Shown here piece after piece: positions 41,432 to 51,614 of a DNA stretch of 64,000 bases (its first letter is position 1; every line of letters begins with the position of its first letter). The translations under genes and the position numbers were made by a program. The stretch covers positions 915,815 to 979,814 of the forward strand of contig CAJNDS010001446.1 in NCBI GenBank assembly GCA_905221605.1. Direction: 5' to 3'. Below the pieces are notes generated by a model. It saw nothing but the letters and a program-made list of their open reading frames with translations, ran no database searches and had not been told where the DNA came from. The DNA comes from Symbiodinium natans (Eukaryota > Sar > Dinophyceae > Suessiales > Symbiodiniaceae).

Positions 41432-41538
41432 TAGGCTTTGTGGAGTTCACTTCGGGCTTCAGGCGTGGCAGTTCGGGCGTCAGGATGGTCCAACATCATT
41501 TGGCGGGCCTGAAGCAGCCCGCACTCTTGACACTCTCA
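41432..41538 (+). CDS. Candidate exon after an F8 element
   Basis: The F8 element ends in gtcaaag and the island that follows reads VGFVEFTSGFRRGSSGVRMV. GFVEF is reminiscent of the RNP1 strand of RNA-recognition motifs, but only this short stretch is visible. A second frame is open as well. Confidence 0.35.
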
Positions 41539-41579
41539 ACCCTAAACCCCAAACCCTAAACCCTAGACCCGAAACCCTA

Positions 41580-41602
41580 AACTCTCTCTCTGTCTCTCTC
41601 TT

Positions 41603-41642
<40 letters not shown>

Positions 41643-41680
41643 GCTCTTTCGCTCTATCTCTCTCTCTCTCTCTCCCCCCC
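41580..41680. repeat. (CT)n microsatellite
   Basis: CT dinucleotide run with a few TTTCGCT interruptions. Confidence 0.95.
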
Positions 41681-41731
41681 TCCCCTCTATAGACAGCCAT
41701 TTGTCCTAATTAAACCCTGCAACGACGCCAG

Positions 41732-41777
41732 GGGCCGTTGCAATCCGGCGATCTCGACTGAAGGGGCAGCTACCGAG
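41732..41777 (+). CDS. Candidate short exon
   Basis: Between cgacgccag and a GTGCCT donor: AVAIRRSRLKGQLPR. Unrecognised. Confidence 0.3.
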
Positions 41778-42039
41778 GTGCCTGTGCTTGTGTGCGGAGT
41801 TTTGAGACTTAGGGCTCTCAAAGGGCTATTCTTTTCAGAGGGCTCTCAAAGGGCTTTGGGGCTTAGGGTTTTAGGGTTTCGGGTATAATAGGGGTTCAAG
41901 GGTTTAGTGCTTTAGGGTTGCAGGGCTTGGGGGCGTAGGCTAGGGGGGTGTCTCATGTCTGCTACAATCCTATATCCCTAGACCCTAAAGCATCAACCCT
42001 TGACCTAAAGCCTAAACCCTAAACCCTAAACCCCAAACC

Positions 42040-42306
42040 CTAAACCCCAAACCCTGGCGGTGCTTGGCCTTGGGGGAAGAGCTGGATAGGCAAGGGTGTG
42101 CAGAATCCTGCGGGCAGTAGACTTACTAAGTCAAAATAGCTTGCACGTAGGCCCTGAAGCTCTGCAGGCCAGCAAACATGTAGGCGCCCTAGGTATGTTC
42201 CACTTGCAGCCCAAACGTTTCCCATACTTGCTATGCATTTGTTGAACTTTAACCTGTTTGGCTTACCATATTTTGTTGGGATCGGACAGCTTAGCCGTTT
42301 CATCAT
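42040..42306 (-). CDS. 88-codon minus-strand reading frame
   Basis: ATG-initiated (MMKRLSCPIPTKYGKPN...) and without telomeric units, but it runs through an F9 fragment at 42116-42145, so at least part is unlikely to be conserved protein. Confidence 0.25.
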   Translation of the reverse strand: MMKRLSCPIPTKYGKPNRLKFNKCIASMGNVWAASGTYLGRLHVCWPAELQGLRASYFDLVSLLPAGFCTPLPIQLFPQGQAPPGFGV

Positions 42307-42357
42307 TGCTTATTCACCGCTTCCGCCTTGAATTAAACGTACCCCTAATTATAAAAG

Positions 42358-42419
42358 CATGTCCCGGAAAAGCCTACCGAAACCGACCCCGCCTTTAAGA
42401 CCCTCTTCCGAATTAGGGG
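42358..42419 (+). CDS. Candidate exon
   Basis: Between ttataaaag and GTAGGT: VPEKPTETDPAFKTLFRIR. Protein-like, unrecognised. Confidence 0.4.
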
Positions 42420-42705
42420 GTAGGTTGAGGGCTCCCAAAAAGCCCTCAACCCAACCAACATCCTGAAGCTCCCTTCCCTCCCCCTGCAAGCCCTGAAGCC
42501 TAGACCCCAAACCCTTTCGACCCCAAACTTGACATTTGAATAAACACACCCCCTGGTAGTAAAACCACTTTTCGAGTTTCTTTTTTTTGGGGGGGGGGAA
42601 ATTTAATAAGGGGGGAAGCGATTATCTATATTATCTAAACCCCTAAACCCCAAGGCCCTCGAAAGCCTAAGGCCTAAACCCTAAAGTCTAAAGTGGCAGG
42701 TGCAG

Positions 42706-42760
42706 CCTCTCCGACAGTCGCGGATCTCAGCTTTTCCTCCCGAACTTAACAGCGGCCAAG
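42706..42760 (+). CDS. Candidate exon
   Basis: Between caggtgcag and GTTAGA: PLRQSRISAFPPELNSGQ. Unrecognised; 286 bp after the previous candidate on the same strand. Confidence 0.4.
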
Positions 42761-42971
42761 GTTAGAAGTCTACGGTTCACCAAAAAAGCCTTAGGGACTG
42801 GGTAGGTATCCATCCTACACTCAATTCAAAAGGGTCTAGGGTTTAGGGTTTAGGGTTTAGGGTTTAGGGTTTAGGGTTTAGGGTTTAGGGTAGGTAACCT
42901 TGAACCTTTGGGTTATATAGAATCCTGCTATATTCGAAAGGGTTTCGGGTTTAGGGTTAGGGAGTCTGCAG

Positions 42972-43028
42972 CACCTAAGAAGCCCACTTTGCCCTCGTCG
43001 ATCATCCCCCACCCTACAGCCAACCCAG
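42972..43028 (+). CDS. Candidate exon
   Basis: Between gtctgcag and GTGGCG: PKKPTLPSSIIPHPTANP. Proline-rich. May continue the 42358 and 42706 candidates. Confidence 0.4.
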
Positions 43029-43327
43029 GTGGCGGCCATCCTGCCACAATCCTAAAGCCCTAAAAACACTAGGGTTTAGGGTTTAGAGTTGAGGGTTTGG
43101 GGTTTAGGGTTTAGGGTTTTAGAGTTGAGGGTTTGCCCAGCTCTCACCAATCTGGAGCCTACTGTACTCCTAAAAGCGCCCGAAACCCTACTAATCCTAA
43201 ACCCGAAACCCCAAACCCTGAACCCTAAACCCTAAACCCTAAACCCCAAACCCTAAACCCTAAACCCTAAACCCTAAACCCTAAACCCTAAACCTTAAAC
43301 CCTAAACCCTAAACGCCCTCACCCCAG

Positions 43328-43466
43328 AGGCCAGCACCTTTCGGAGCTTCCGGAGCTGACGGCTGCTGAGCAGCCCGGAGCCCCAGCTATAGCGCCCTTC
43401 AAGCCTCGAGCCCCCGAAGCCCCCGAAGCCCCCAAAAACCATAAAAGGTCTGAAGCCCTCAAGCCC
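43328..43466 (+). CDS. Candidate exon, alanine/proline-rich
   Basis: After the telomeric acceptor caccccag, open through SELPELTAAEQPGAPAIAPF to a TAG overlapping ctagg|gtttaggg. The 3' half is low complexity. Confidence 0.35.
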
Positions 43467-43515
43467 TAGGGTTTAGGGTTTAGGGTTTAGGGTTTGGGGT
43501 TTACGGTTTGCGCAG

Positions 43516-43577
43516 GCAGCGCCTTCGCGCGGGCCGGCGGGTTCAGCGGCAAACGCGCGAGGCGCGTGGCTGAGAGG
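43516..43577 (+). CDS. Candidate exon ending at an F5 element
   Basis: Between gtttgcgcag and gcttctaggaccc (start of an F5 element, a GC donor). Reads SAFARAGGFSGKRARRVAER with G or C at nearly every third position. Strong codon bias; unrecognised. Confidence 0.45.
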
Positions 43578-43745
43578 GCTTCTAGGACCCAGAGTAGACC
43601 CTTATTCTCTTTTTTTTAGGGTTTGGGGTTTAGGGTTTAGGGTTTAGGGATAATTACTAGGACCCAGAGTAGGCCCCTTATTCCCCGTTTTTAGGGTTTA
43701 GGTTTCCTTATAAACCCCTTTAAACCGACAAGGGTTAATCGGACA
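43578..43745 (+). mobile_element. F5 element duplicated around a telomeric tract
   Basis: 43582-43624 and 43657-43699 are about 85 percent identical 43 bp copies of the F5 left part (ctaggacccagagtag...), separated by about 32 bp of TTTAGGG units. The right copy continues with the rest of the element. Confidence 0.8.
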
Positions 43746-43876
43746 GATAGAATTTTAAGGAGATTTTGGGTTTGCACGGTTTGTAGGTTGTTTTGGGGTT
43801 TATAGGGTTTATGCCTTATCGGGGGTTAATGTTGGGCTAATAGCGTGCTTAGGGTTTCATGGGTCTTGTGGGGCTT

Positions 43877-44001
43877 ACTTGAAGGTTCATGGTGCTTATT
43901 AACCAAATATAGCTGTACTTCGAACTGTACTTATAACCCTATTAGGGCACTTAAGGGACTGGTAAGTGGCTTATAAGTGCAGTTCTAATTGGTTACCCAA
44001 G
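43877..44001 (+). mobile_element. Family F1 element
   Basis: Starts acttgaaggttcatggtgct and ends taattggttacccaag. Internal arms ttaaccaaatatagctgtac and gtgcagttctaattggtt are inverted. Ends in CCAAG, directly before an open island. Confidence 0.8.
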
Positions 44002-44124
44002 TATGGCCTTGAGGCGCAAGCTTCGGGGAAGCTTCGTTCACCATGGCCTGCCGACTTGCCATCGGGGCCAGGAGTCATTCATGCGACTCAGGCCCCTCCG
44101 CTCCTCCCCCGCCCCTGGTTTTAG
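44002..44124 (+). CDS. Candidate exon directly after an F1 element
   Basis: Open for 40 codons from the F1 AG: YGLEAQASGKLRSPWPADLP and on to a TAG within ttttagggttt. It lies 100 bp before the Copia-like remnant; relation unknown. Confidence 0.4.
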   Translation, partial: YGLEAQASGKLRSPWPADLPSGPGVIHATQAPPLLPRPWF

Positions 44125-44227
44125 GGTTTAGGGTTTAGGGTTTAGGGTTTAGGGTTTAGGGTTTAGGGTTTAGGGTTTAGGGTTTAGGATTTCAGCTTCG
44201 TCCACGAGTTCGTGTGCAGCCTACTGA

Positions 44228-44593
44228 GCAGGGAGCAGGGGCCTTCGCCCTCAGCAGAAGGCCAAGGTGTTGGATTACCGTACGTTATCAGTTGAAGCAC
44301 GGCTAGGACTTGACCGAGCCATGGAAACAGAATGGAAGAAATATCTGGAGTTCCATGGGGTCGTACCATGCAGGTCAGAAGAGGTCAAGGTGCTATTGTC
44401 GCAGGGGCACAGTTGTGTTCCAACGAAATGGGTACTGACAGACAAGAACGAGCACCTCCTGGGAATAGAGTACGAGCCAAAGTATAAGGCCAGATTGGTG
44501 GCGTGTGGCAATTTTGAAGAAATCGGCGATGGAGAAGATATCAGAGCTGATTCGCCCACAATCGAACCCGAAGGCTTATCCCTTCTATGCTGA
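44228..44593 (+). pseudogene. Copia-type reverse-transcriptase remnant
   Basis: Reads AMETEWKKYLEFHGVV, CVPTKWVLTDKNE, then YKARLVACGNFEEIGDGEDI and RADSPTIEPE. These are the first conserved blocks of Ty1/Copia reverse transcriptase (W..A...E, KWV.K.K, KARLVA.G, SPT). After LSLLC comes an in-frame TGA, then WAATEKLRLKAGD, the next expected block, before the frame degenerates at about 44640. The remaining domains are absent. A telomeric array lies directly upstream. An old truncated retrotransposon copy. Confidence 0.85.
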
Positions 44594-44996
44594 TGGGCCG
44601 CCACTGAGAAGCTCAGATTGAAAGCGGGTGACCCTAAACACAAAGCCCCTTTTGCAACAGGCAAACCTACCAGGGTACCCTGGGACATCTTTCCACAGGG
44701 ACCCTGGTTACCAATGTGGTTGCTGGGTTACCAAGACACTTCGCCCAAGCTGTAAAGCCTCCAAGCTCTTGCCTCCAAATCTTTGCCACCACCAGACTCA
44801 GGAACTTAACCCTCAACCCTAAACAACCCTAAACAACCCTAAACAACCCTAAACCACCCTAAACCCTAAGCCCCAAACCCCAAACCCCAAACCCTAAACC
44901 CTAATCCCTAAGCCCTAAACCCTAAACCCTAAACCCTAAACCCCAAACCCTAAACCCTAAACCCCAAACCCTAAACCCTAAACCCTAAAGCCCCAG

Positions 44997-45091
44997 GGCC
45001 CGAAAGGGCATGCCCTGGTCGCGTTCGACGTCCGCGCGCCGGCCTCGATGGTCCTGGACCGTCCGGGGGCCTGGCCGCTCCCTGTGGGAGG
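44997..45091 (+). CDS. Candidate 31-codon exon
   Basis: Between aagccccag and GTGTCA: GPKGHALVAFDVRAPASMVL and on. High third-position GC, flanked by telomeric arrays. Unrecognised. Confidence 0.45.
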
Positions 45092-45222
45092 GTGTCAGGG
45101 CTTTATGGCTTAAGACCCTGAACCCTAAACCCTAAACCCTAAACCCTAAACCCTAAACCCTAAACCCTAAACCCTAAACCCTAAACCCTAAACCCTAAAC
45201 CCTGAATCTAAATCTCCTCCAG

Positions 45223-45281
45223 CAAGCTGTCTCAGGGCGCGTTGGCCAGATCGTTTGGTCATCTTAAGTCAGGGACAGGAG
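45223..45281 (+). CDS. Candidate exon
   Basis: Between tctcctccag and GTCCAC: KLSQGALARSFGHLKSGTG. Unrecognised. Confidence 0.4.
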
Positions 45282-45539
45282 GTCCACAGCCCCTAAACCC
45301 GACCTAATATCCTAAACGCGAAGCCCTAAATCCCTAAATCCATAAAAACCCGAAACCCTAAGCCCCCTACATCCTTAAATCCCTAAATCCCTATAACCCT
45401 AGACCTTAAATCCCTAAACCTTAAATCCCTAAATCTCTAAACCTTAAATCCCTAGACCCCAAATCCTTAAGTCCCTGAATCCCTAAATCCCCAAAACCTA
45501 AACCCCCCAAACCCTGAACCCTAAACCCAAAATCCAGAA

Positions 45540-45900
45540 AACCTGAACCCTAAACCCTAAATCCCTAAACCCCTAAAACCCCCAAACCCTAAACCCCCTA
45601 CATCCTTAAAACCCTAAACCCTGAACCCTAAACCCTAAATCCATAAAACCCTAAACCCTAAACCCGAAACCCTAAACCCGAAACCCTAAACCCTAAATCC
45701 ATAAAACTAAATCCATAAAACCCTAAATCCACAAAACCCTAAACCCTAAACCCTAGACCCTAAACCCTAAACCCTAAACCCTAAACCCTAGACCCTAAAC
45801 CCTAAACCCTAAACCCTAAACCCTAAACCCTGAACCCTGAACCCTAAACCCTAAACCCTAAACCCTGAACCCTGAACCCTAAACCCTAAACCCTAAACCT
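45540..45900. repeat. Mixed CCCTAAA / CCCTAAATCC arrays
   Basis: Degenerate units with atccataaaa insertions grade into perfect CCCTAAA and CCCTGAA blocks. Confidence 0.9.
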
Positions 45901-45918
45901 TGTCTGTCTCGCGCCCAG

Positions 45919-45986
45919 GGCTGGCAGACTTCGCCAACTACCCCTCCATGATCCCCGTGGTGCGGAAGGCCCAGGGCATGCCTAGG
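45919..45986 (+). CDS. Candidate exon with good acceptor
   Basis: Pyrimidine-rich ccttgtctgtctcgcgcccag precedes LADFANYPSMIPVVRKAQGM; donor GTTTGGG. Every third position but one is G or C. One of the best unassigned candidates. Confidence 0.5.
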
Positions 45987-46069
45987 GTTTGGGGTTTGGG
46001 GTTTAGGGTTTGGGGTTTAGGGTTTCGGGTTTAGGGTTTAGGGTTTAGGGTTTAGGGTTTAGCGTTTAG

Positions 46070-46200
46070 GATTTAGGGATTTAGGGATTTAGGGATTTAG
46101 GGATTTAGGGATTTAGGGATTTAGGGATTTAGGGATTTAGGGATTTAGGGATTTAGGGATTTAGGGATTTAGGGATTTAGGGATTTAGGGATTTCGGGAT
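46070..46200. repeat. Octamer variant (GGGATTTA)n
   Basis: Sixteen or so nearly perfect 8-base units, a homogeneous derivative of TTTAGGG with an inserted A. Confidence 0.95.
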
Positions 46201-46212
46201 TTCGGCATGGGG

Positions 46213-46529
46213 GAACCGTCGAGCAAGAGACGCCCTTGGCTTGTGTGACAAAAGGTGTTCAAGCACCTGGCGGGCTTCGAGATGGCGAAGCGCTGCGATG
46301 TGTCGTCCGTTCTTGTTCAAGCGCGCTGTGCCCCAACAACCTTTAGCATCTTTGCGCGAAAGACATCTCAAGCGTGGTGAGGTGGCGAAGCGATTGTTGG
46401 ATTGGATTCCCGCGGCGGCGACGCGCAAACTGGACGAGGAATCTGGTATCGCAGCCTGGGAAAGACATAAAAGACCGAGGATGGGCTCCTCGCCTACTCT
46501 TGGCACCACCACCGGGTCCGCCACGAGGG
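46213..46529 (+). CDS. Repeat-free coding-like island
   Basis: About 315 bp without telomeric units. After tgacaaaag one frame reads FKHLAGFEMAKRCDVSSVLV to a TGA at 46366. A second is open across the island and in its right half reads EVAKRLLDWIPAAATRKLDE to a GTTTCGGG donor. The minus strand is open too. Coding is likely but strand and frame changes are unresolved. Confidence 0.4.
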
Positions 46530-46727
46530 TTTCGGGTTTAGGGTTTAGGGTTTAGGGTTTAGGGTTTAGGGTTTAGGGCCCAGGCAGGCTCCGCCCGTTT
46601 GCAAGCCAGGGGTATGCTTTTCATTTCAGCTTCAGGTGGCTATGTAGGGTTCAGGGTTCAGGGTTTAGGGTTCAAGGTTCAGGGTTTAGGGTTTAGGGTT
46701 TAGGGTTTAGGGTTCAGGGTGATAGAA

Positions 46728-46856
46728 TTTCCTGCATTCCAAGATGACCGGAGTGAAGTTCAGGGGTGTGATCCTGGCTCCTGTCAACCACCCCACATCC
46801 GAAGCGCCTTGAGGCATTTGACCCGTGCCTCTAGATGTGGGTTTCCGAAACCTCAA
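46728..46856 (+). CDS. Candidate exon, two frames
   Basis: After gtgatag, FQDDRSEVQGCDPGSCQ... and RSALRHLTRASRCGF; an alternative ATG frame reads MTGVKFRGVILAPVNHP. Unrecognised. Confidence 0.3.
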
Positions 46857-46968
46857 CCCTAAGCCCTAAACCCTAAAACCCCTAAAGCACCCTAAACCCT
46901 TGGGGTACCTTATTGAAAGCCCCAGATCGAAGAGGGGCCCAAATGAGTCCCAGAGCCTCTAAGCCCAG

Positions 46969-47002
46969 GAAGAGCCCTGCAAAGCCCTCAATTCTGAACA
47001 GG
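46969..47002 (+). CDS. Candidate micro-exon
   Basis: 34 nt between ctaagcccag and GTTCAG: EEPCKALNSEQ. Confidence 0.25.
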
Positions 47003-47073
47003 GTTCAGGGTTTAGGGCTTAGGATTAGGGTTTAGGGTTTAGAGTTTAGGGTTTAGGGTTTAGGGTTTAGGGA

Positions 47074-47179
47074 TACTAGACCCAAGAGCAACCTGGGAAT
47101 AAAAAGGGCCCATTTTGGTTTAAAGGGGATCCTAAGGGAACCTAAACCCGCCAAACAAGGAAATTGGTCCTAGCCTAGT
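47074..47179 (-). mobile_element. Family F5 element, inverted
   Basis: Starts actagacccaagagcaacc and ends ttggtcctagcctagt; the centre ggtttaaaggggatcctaag corresponds to the F5 block read on the other strand. Confidence 0.65.
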
Positions 47180-47515
47180 TATGACTGCCCTAAAAGACAC
47201 CTGAGGTCTGTGCATGAAATCGGCAAAGCCCAGAACCCGAAACCCTAAACCCGTTACATACCTATCTACATATGGTCAGTTCTCTAAAGAATGGTCCCTT
47301 TTGGTGGTTCCTTAAAGAAGAGGAGCCGCCCTTATATGGAACCCAAAAAGGAGAAATCACCATGTATGCATATACATATACATAAATAAAATTGGAATAA
47401 ACATAATATCATACATATATATATATATATATATAGGTATATCTATATATATATATATATATATATACATATGTACATATGCATATACACCTTGAAGGGT
47501 TCCTATATTTTTCAG

Positions 47516-47599
47516 ACTCGTGAGGCAGTGGTTCATCTCAGCCACGTTGCTGATGCCCCCTGGCGCCACTGACGAAGTCCTCGGCGGGTCGGGTGCGCG
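47516..47599 (+). CDS. Candidate 28-codon exon
   Basis: After cctatatttttcag, a textbook acceptor, reads LVRQWFISATLLMPPGATDE to a GTTAGC donor. Unrecognised. (AT)n microsatellites precede it (47416-47470). Confidence 0.45.
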
Positions 47600-48381
47600 G
47601 TTAGCATAACACAGGTTGAGGGTTTAGGGTTTAGGGTTTAGGGTTTAGGGCTCAGGGTTTAGGGTTTAGGGTTTAGGGTTCAGGTAATTGGAAGAATGGC
47701 TTTTGGGAAGCATTATAGTACAATTATAAAGGGGCCATAAGGGAATACTGCTACTAATTATTCCGACCCCCCATATTACCTCTCCCTAAAAGGGTTTGCT
47801 AGGTAGGCCCTCGGGATATTTTACGTGTGCCCTTATTGGGCTTATCAGGGCTTTAGGGTTTAAGGTTAGGGTTTAGGGTTTAGAGTTTAGGGGTTGACGT
47901 GTTTGGGAGAGGGGGGGGGGGGATTAGGGCTTCGGGGCTTAGGGTTTAGGGTTTGGGGATGGGGGGGGGGTAGCGATTCACCGATTGGTCAGGAACAAAA
48001 CCTTCTCTGGCCCTTGGTCGCTTACTGCAAGTTCCCAAATCTAAACCCTAAACCCTAAACCCCAAACCCCCACCCGTGAGCCAGCAGGTTCCTCCACTCG
48101 CACTAGGCCCCAAAGCCATAAAGCCCAAAAGCCCTAAACCCCCAAGCCCTAAACCCTTAAACCCTTAGTACCCCTGATTCTCATCCCTATGAGAATTCAG
48201 GACTGCTAATATAAGGGGGAACATCCCGACCCTAAGGCCCTAAACCCCAACTCCCTAAAGCCCAAACCCTACACCCCAAACCCTAAAACCCTAAACCCTA
48301 AACCCTACACCCTAAACAAATACCCTAAACCCTAAACCCTAAACCCTAAACCCTAAACCCTAAACCCTAAACCCCACGCAG

Positions 48382-48456
48382 CCTTCCCAAGGATGGTACC
48401 CTCACCGCCCACTGCAGCTATCGGATCTCCCGGCTCCGCCGTCGCACTTGTCTTGG
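48382..48456 (+). CDS. Candidate exon
   Basis: Between cccacgcag and GTTCAGGG: LPKDGTLTAHCSYRISRLRR. High third-position GC. Confidence 0.4.
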
Positions 48457-48564
48457 GTTCAGGGTTCAGGGTTCAGGGTTCAGGGTTTAGGGTTTAGGGT
48501 TTAGGGTTTAGGGTTTAGGGTTTAGGGTTTAGGGTTTAGGGTTTAGGGTTTACGGCTTAGTAGA

Positions 48565-48690
48565 GCTTAGGGCGTAGGGCTTAGGGCGTAGGGCTTAGGG
48601 CTTAGGGCTTAGGGCTTAGGGCTTAGGGCTTAGGGCTTAGGGCTTAGGGCTTAGGGCTTAGGGCTTAGGGCTTAGGGCTTAGGGCTTAGG
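48565..48690. repeat. (GGGCTTA)n variant array
   Basis: Seventeen or so pure CTTAGGG units adjoining a TTTAGGG array, with a sharp boundary. Confidence 0.95.
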
Positions 48691-48974
48691 GCGTAATTGG
48701 GGGTGTTGAGGTTGGGGTTGATGGTTTTGGGTTTCAGGTTTTTGGGGCTTAGGGCTGAAGGTGTATGGTTTAGGGTTTTGGGGTTTTGGGTTTTGGGTTT
48801 TGGGGTTTTGGGTTTCGGGTTTCGGGTTTGTCTTGGCAGGCTTATAAAAGGCTTAGGGGATCTAGGGCCATACAGGATTGTACTGCTTTATAGTTCTATT
48901 TACGTGCATGTAGGGCTTCCCCTAAAATCCGAGTATTCTCAGGGGCACACGTGCTTGGGGGGTTTGCTCTAAAG

Positions 48975-49163
48975 GCGGCTGATGTGGGAACCCTCAAAGT
49001 GGAAACACGAAGAGTCTTGTCGGCCCTAGTTGGGTTTTTGGTAGGAAGAATGGCAGGACCGAAGTGGTGTCTGTATTCCTGCCAAAGCTCTTTGCGGTTT
49101 CTGAGGGCGGGGTTTGTATCACCGGAGTTCTGGAGTGTTGGGCGACTCTACCAGACACCCTAA
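48975..49163 (+). CDS. Repeat-free reading frame, about 60 codons
   Basis: After gctctaaag, open through DVGTLKVETRRVLSALVGFL and SSLRFLRAGFVSPEFWSVGR to a stop within the next array. It resembles real protein; a retroelement origin is possible but no motif proves it. Confidence 0.4.
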   Translation, partial: AADVGTLKVETRRVLSALVGFLVGRMAGPKWCLYSCQSSLRFLRAGFVSPEFWSVGRLYQTP

Positions 49164-49208
49164 ACCCCACACCCTAAACCCTAAACCCCACGCCCTTGAC
49201 GAACTCAG

Positions 49209-49269
49209 GTTCTACCTCGGTGTCGCAATTGCCGCGGGACCTAGCCCACAGTTCAACATGAAGTCTTGA
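49209..49269 (+). CDS. Candidate terminal exon
   Basis: After acgaactcag: FYLGVAIAAGPSPQFNMKS and TGA. Unrecognised. Confidence 0.35.
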
Positions 49270-49740
49270 ACCCTGAACCCTACACTCTAAACCCTAAACC
49301 CCAAACCCTAAACCCCAAGCCCTAAACCCTGGGGCTTAGGATCTGTAGGTCTGGGGTAGGACCCAAGACCTTGTTAGCCTAGAGCAGCTTCGGCGATTTT
49401 CTCCCATGAGGGGCAGGGTTTTTTGGAGCTGGGGCTGCCCTTGGTAAGGGTCATTCTGGTTTAGGTTTCAGGGTTTATGATTTATGATTTGGGGTTTCGG
49501 GTCTAGAGTTTAGGGTGTAGGGCTTACGGTACAACATGGTTCTTTAGGGTTTAGGCTTTCATGGTGGGGGTCGTGATATTTTGCATGTCCTATCCGATCC
49601 GAACTCTCCGGCCCTACTCTCCGACCCTCGACCCCAACCATGGACCACATGAACCCCCTAAACCCCCTAAACCCCCTAAACCCCCTAAACCCCCTAAACC
49701 CTAAACCCTAAACCCTAAACCCTAAACCCTAAACCCTAAT

Positions 49741-49863
49741 CTTCTTAGTTTAGGATCCGGAGTAGCCCCCCTTATTCCTTGTTTTTTAGGGTTGAGGTTC
49801 CTTTACAGGCCCCTCTAAACCAGGGCATCCTCTTTGTTCCTGGTTTACTCTTGGGCCTAGTAG
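49741..49863 (+). mobile_element. Family F5 element
   Basis: Left taggatccggagtagcccc and right tttactcttgggcctagtag, with ccttattccttgttttttag inside. Confidence 0.7.
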
Positions 49864-50144
49864 TAGGGAGAACCACTTAAAAGGGTATGTATAGGTGAAC
49901 AGAATGTACCTCATTCCCACGGTCTCCCTACTAAGAACCACTAGGATGAACCCTCAGATTGGGGGTCATCTTCCCCTACTACCATGCTTCCTATTTAAGG
50001 TCTACGAACCCTAAACCCTTTTAGGGTTCATGTGGACCCCAAGAGGTTCATGTTGGGTGGTGGGAGTGGGCAGGGAGGGAGGAGGGGGGAGGGAGTCCAA
50101 CAATTTTCAGCATTGAGGTTCCATCTTCATCCTGGTGCGTCAGT

Positions 50145-50344
50145 GTAAGCTCAGCAAGAGGCTGAAAAGTTTCAGCAACCCGAAGACCCTAAGACCATAA
50201 AACGCTACCACCCTAAAACCCTAACACCCTAGCACCCTAACATTTAAAATCAAGTAGCTACTATACTTCCTATTAAGGTATACAAACCATCAACCCTTTT
50301 AGGGGTTCATGTGGTAAGTTCAGCAAGAGGCTGAACAAATTCAG
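50145..50344. repeat. Insertion flanked by 31 bp direct repeats
   Basis: 50145-50175 and 50314-50344 (both gtaag.tcagcaagaggctg...ttcag) match at 27 of 31 positions. Between them lie degenerate CCCTAA units and an inverted-repeat fragment. The copies begin GTAAG and end CAG. Confidence 0.75.
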
Positions 50345-50440
50345 CTGGCAAGGTTGCTGGCCCTAGTACAGGTGCGCAGCTCGTCGGAGTTGTCTTGAAT
50401 GACTTTGCTGACATCCTGCGGTGCATCTAAAGCCTTTATT
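50336..50440. CDS. Candidate exon, strand unresolved
   Basis: Plus: after aaattcag, LARLLALVQVRSSSELS and stop. Minus: after gcaccgcag, DVSKVIQDNSDELRTCTRAS. The minus reading is longer and looks like a charged helix. Confidence 0.3.
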
Positions 50441-50617
50441 CTGGGGGCACCTGGGGGGGGGGACCTAAACCCTAAACCCTAAACCCCTGTGAGCGCTTGT
50501 GCTTGCGAGGGTTGCTGTTGGTTTAGGGTTTAGGGTTTAGGGTTTAGGGTTTAGGGTTTAGGGTTTAGGGTTTAGGGTTTAGGGTTTAGGGTTTAGGGTT
50601 TAGGGTTTAGGGTGCAG

Positions 50618-50698
50618 CGAGATTGTTTCTACGCGAGCTCCCTGCCTGCAGGGTTCTCAGCATTGCGCCGAAGTCTTGAGTTGAGTTGCGGAACTTAG
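50618..50698. CDS. Candidate exon, strand unresolved
   Basis: Plus: after gggtgcag, CFYASSLPAGFSALRRSLEL then TAG. Minus: after tttcctaag, FRNSTQDFGAMLRTLQAGSS. Both open. Confidence 0.3.
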
Positions 50699-51009
50699 GA
50701 AAATGTCCACAGAGGAAACGAAGGATGTAGGGTTAGGGTGTAAGAGTTTAGTGGTGAGGGGAGTAGGGGGTTGAGCAGTTTCAAGGCGGTTTAGGGCTTA
50801 GGGGTTTAGGGTTTAGGGTTTAGGGGTTTAGGGTTTAGGGTTTAGTGTTTAGGGTTTAGGGTTTAGGGTTTAGTCATTTTGTCTCAGCTATGCCCAGGTG
50901 CACAGCGTCAGCAGAGAAGAGGGCCTCGTGCGTCTTCTGGCTGACTAAGGGTGTCGGTGCCCAAAATTCAGGGCTGTCCATGTAAGATCTACAGTTTGAG
51001 CTTACCTGG

Positions 51010-51088
51010 GACTCTTTTTACCTACGGATTAGTAGCAACTGCCCTTAATTCGCGGGTATAACCCAAAAAACTGTAGGTAAAGAGGGCC
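51010..51088. mobile_element. Family F8 element
   Basis: Ends gactctttttacctacgg and ctgtaggtaaagagggcc are inverted, matching 41336-41427. The middle differs strongly, so the arms are the conserved part. Confidence 0.8.
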
Positions 51089-51228
51089 CTAGGGAAGGCT
51101 TGTTTAAATGTAAGGCAACATGTGAGTTGTTTACGGTTTTCAGGGCTTGAAGATTGCAGCTGGCGATCTGGCGCTGATATGGGAACGTCGCTTAGAGGTA
51201 GGGTTAGGTAGGATGGCATACTTGGAGG

Positions 51229-51340
51229 TTGAGGAGTACTTAGAACCCCAATGATAAGTCTACTTATAACCTTCTTAGAGGCCTTAGGGGACTTAGGGGG
51301 CTTATAGGTGCAGCTTTAATTGGGGTTATAGGTACCCAGA
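51229..51340 (+). mobile_element. Family F1 element
   Basis: Starts tacttggaggttgaggagta and ends ggttataggtacccag; internal arms cccaatgataagtctac and gcagctttaattgggg. Confidence 0.7.
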
Positions 51341-51573
51341 AGTTGCATCCGGGCTTGTGGTTTAGGGTTTAGGGTTTAGGGTTTAAAGTTTAGGGTTTAG
51401 GGTTTAGGGTTTAGGGTTTAGGGTTTAGGGTTTAGGGTTTAGGGTGGTTCGTCTTGGCACGCGTGCCGAGATTTGGGCCTCACATGCGTTCACTGGGCGC
51501 TGTTCAGCAGTATACCTTCTTTTAACTTCTTTGGGTTCCTTGGTTCCCTTTTACTTGTTTGGGTTCTTGGGTT

Positions 51574-51614
<41 letters not shown>

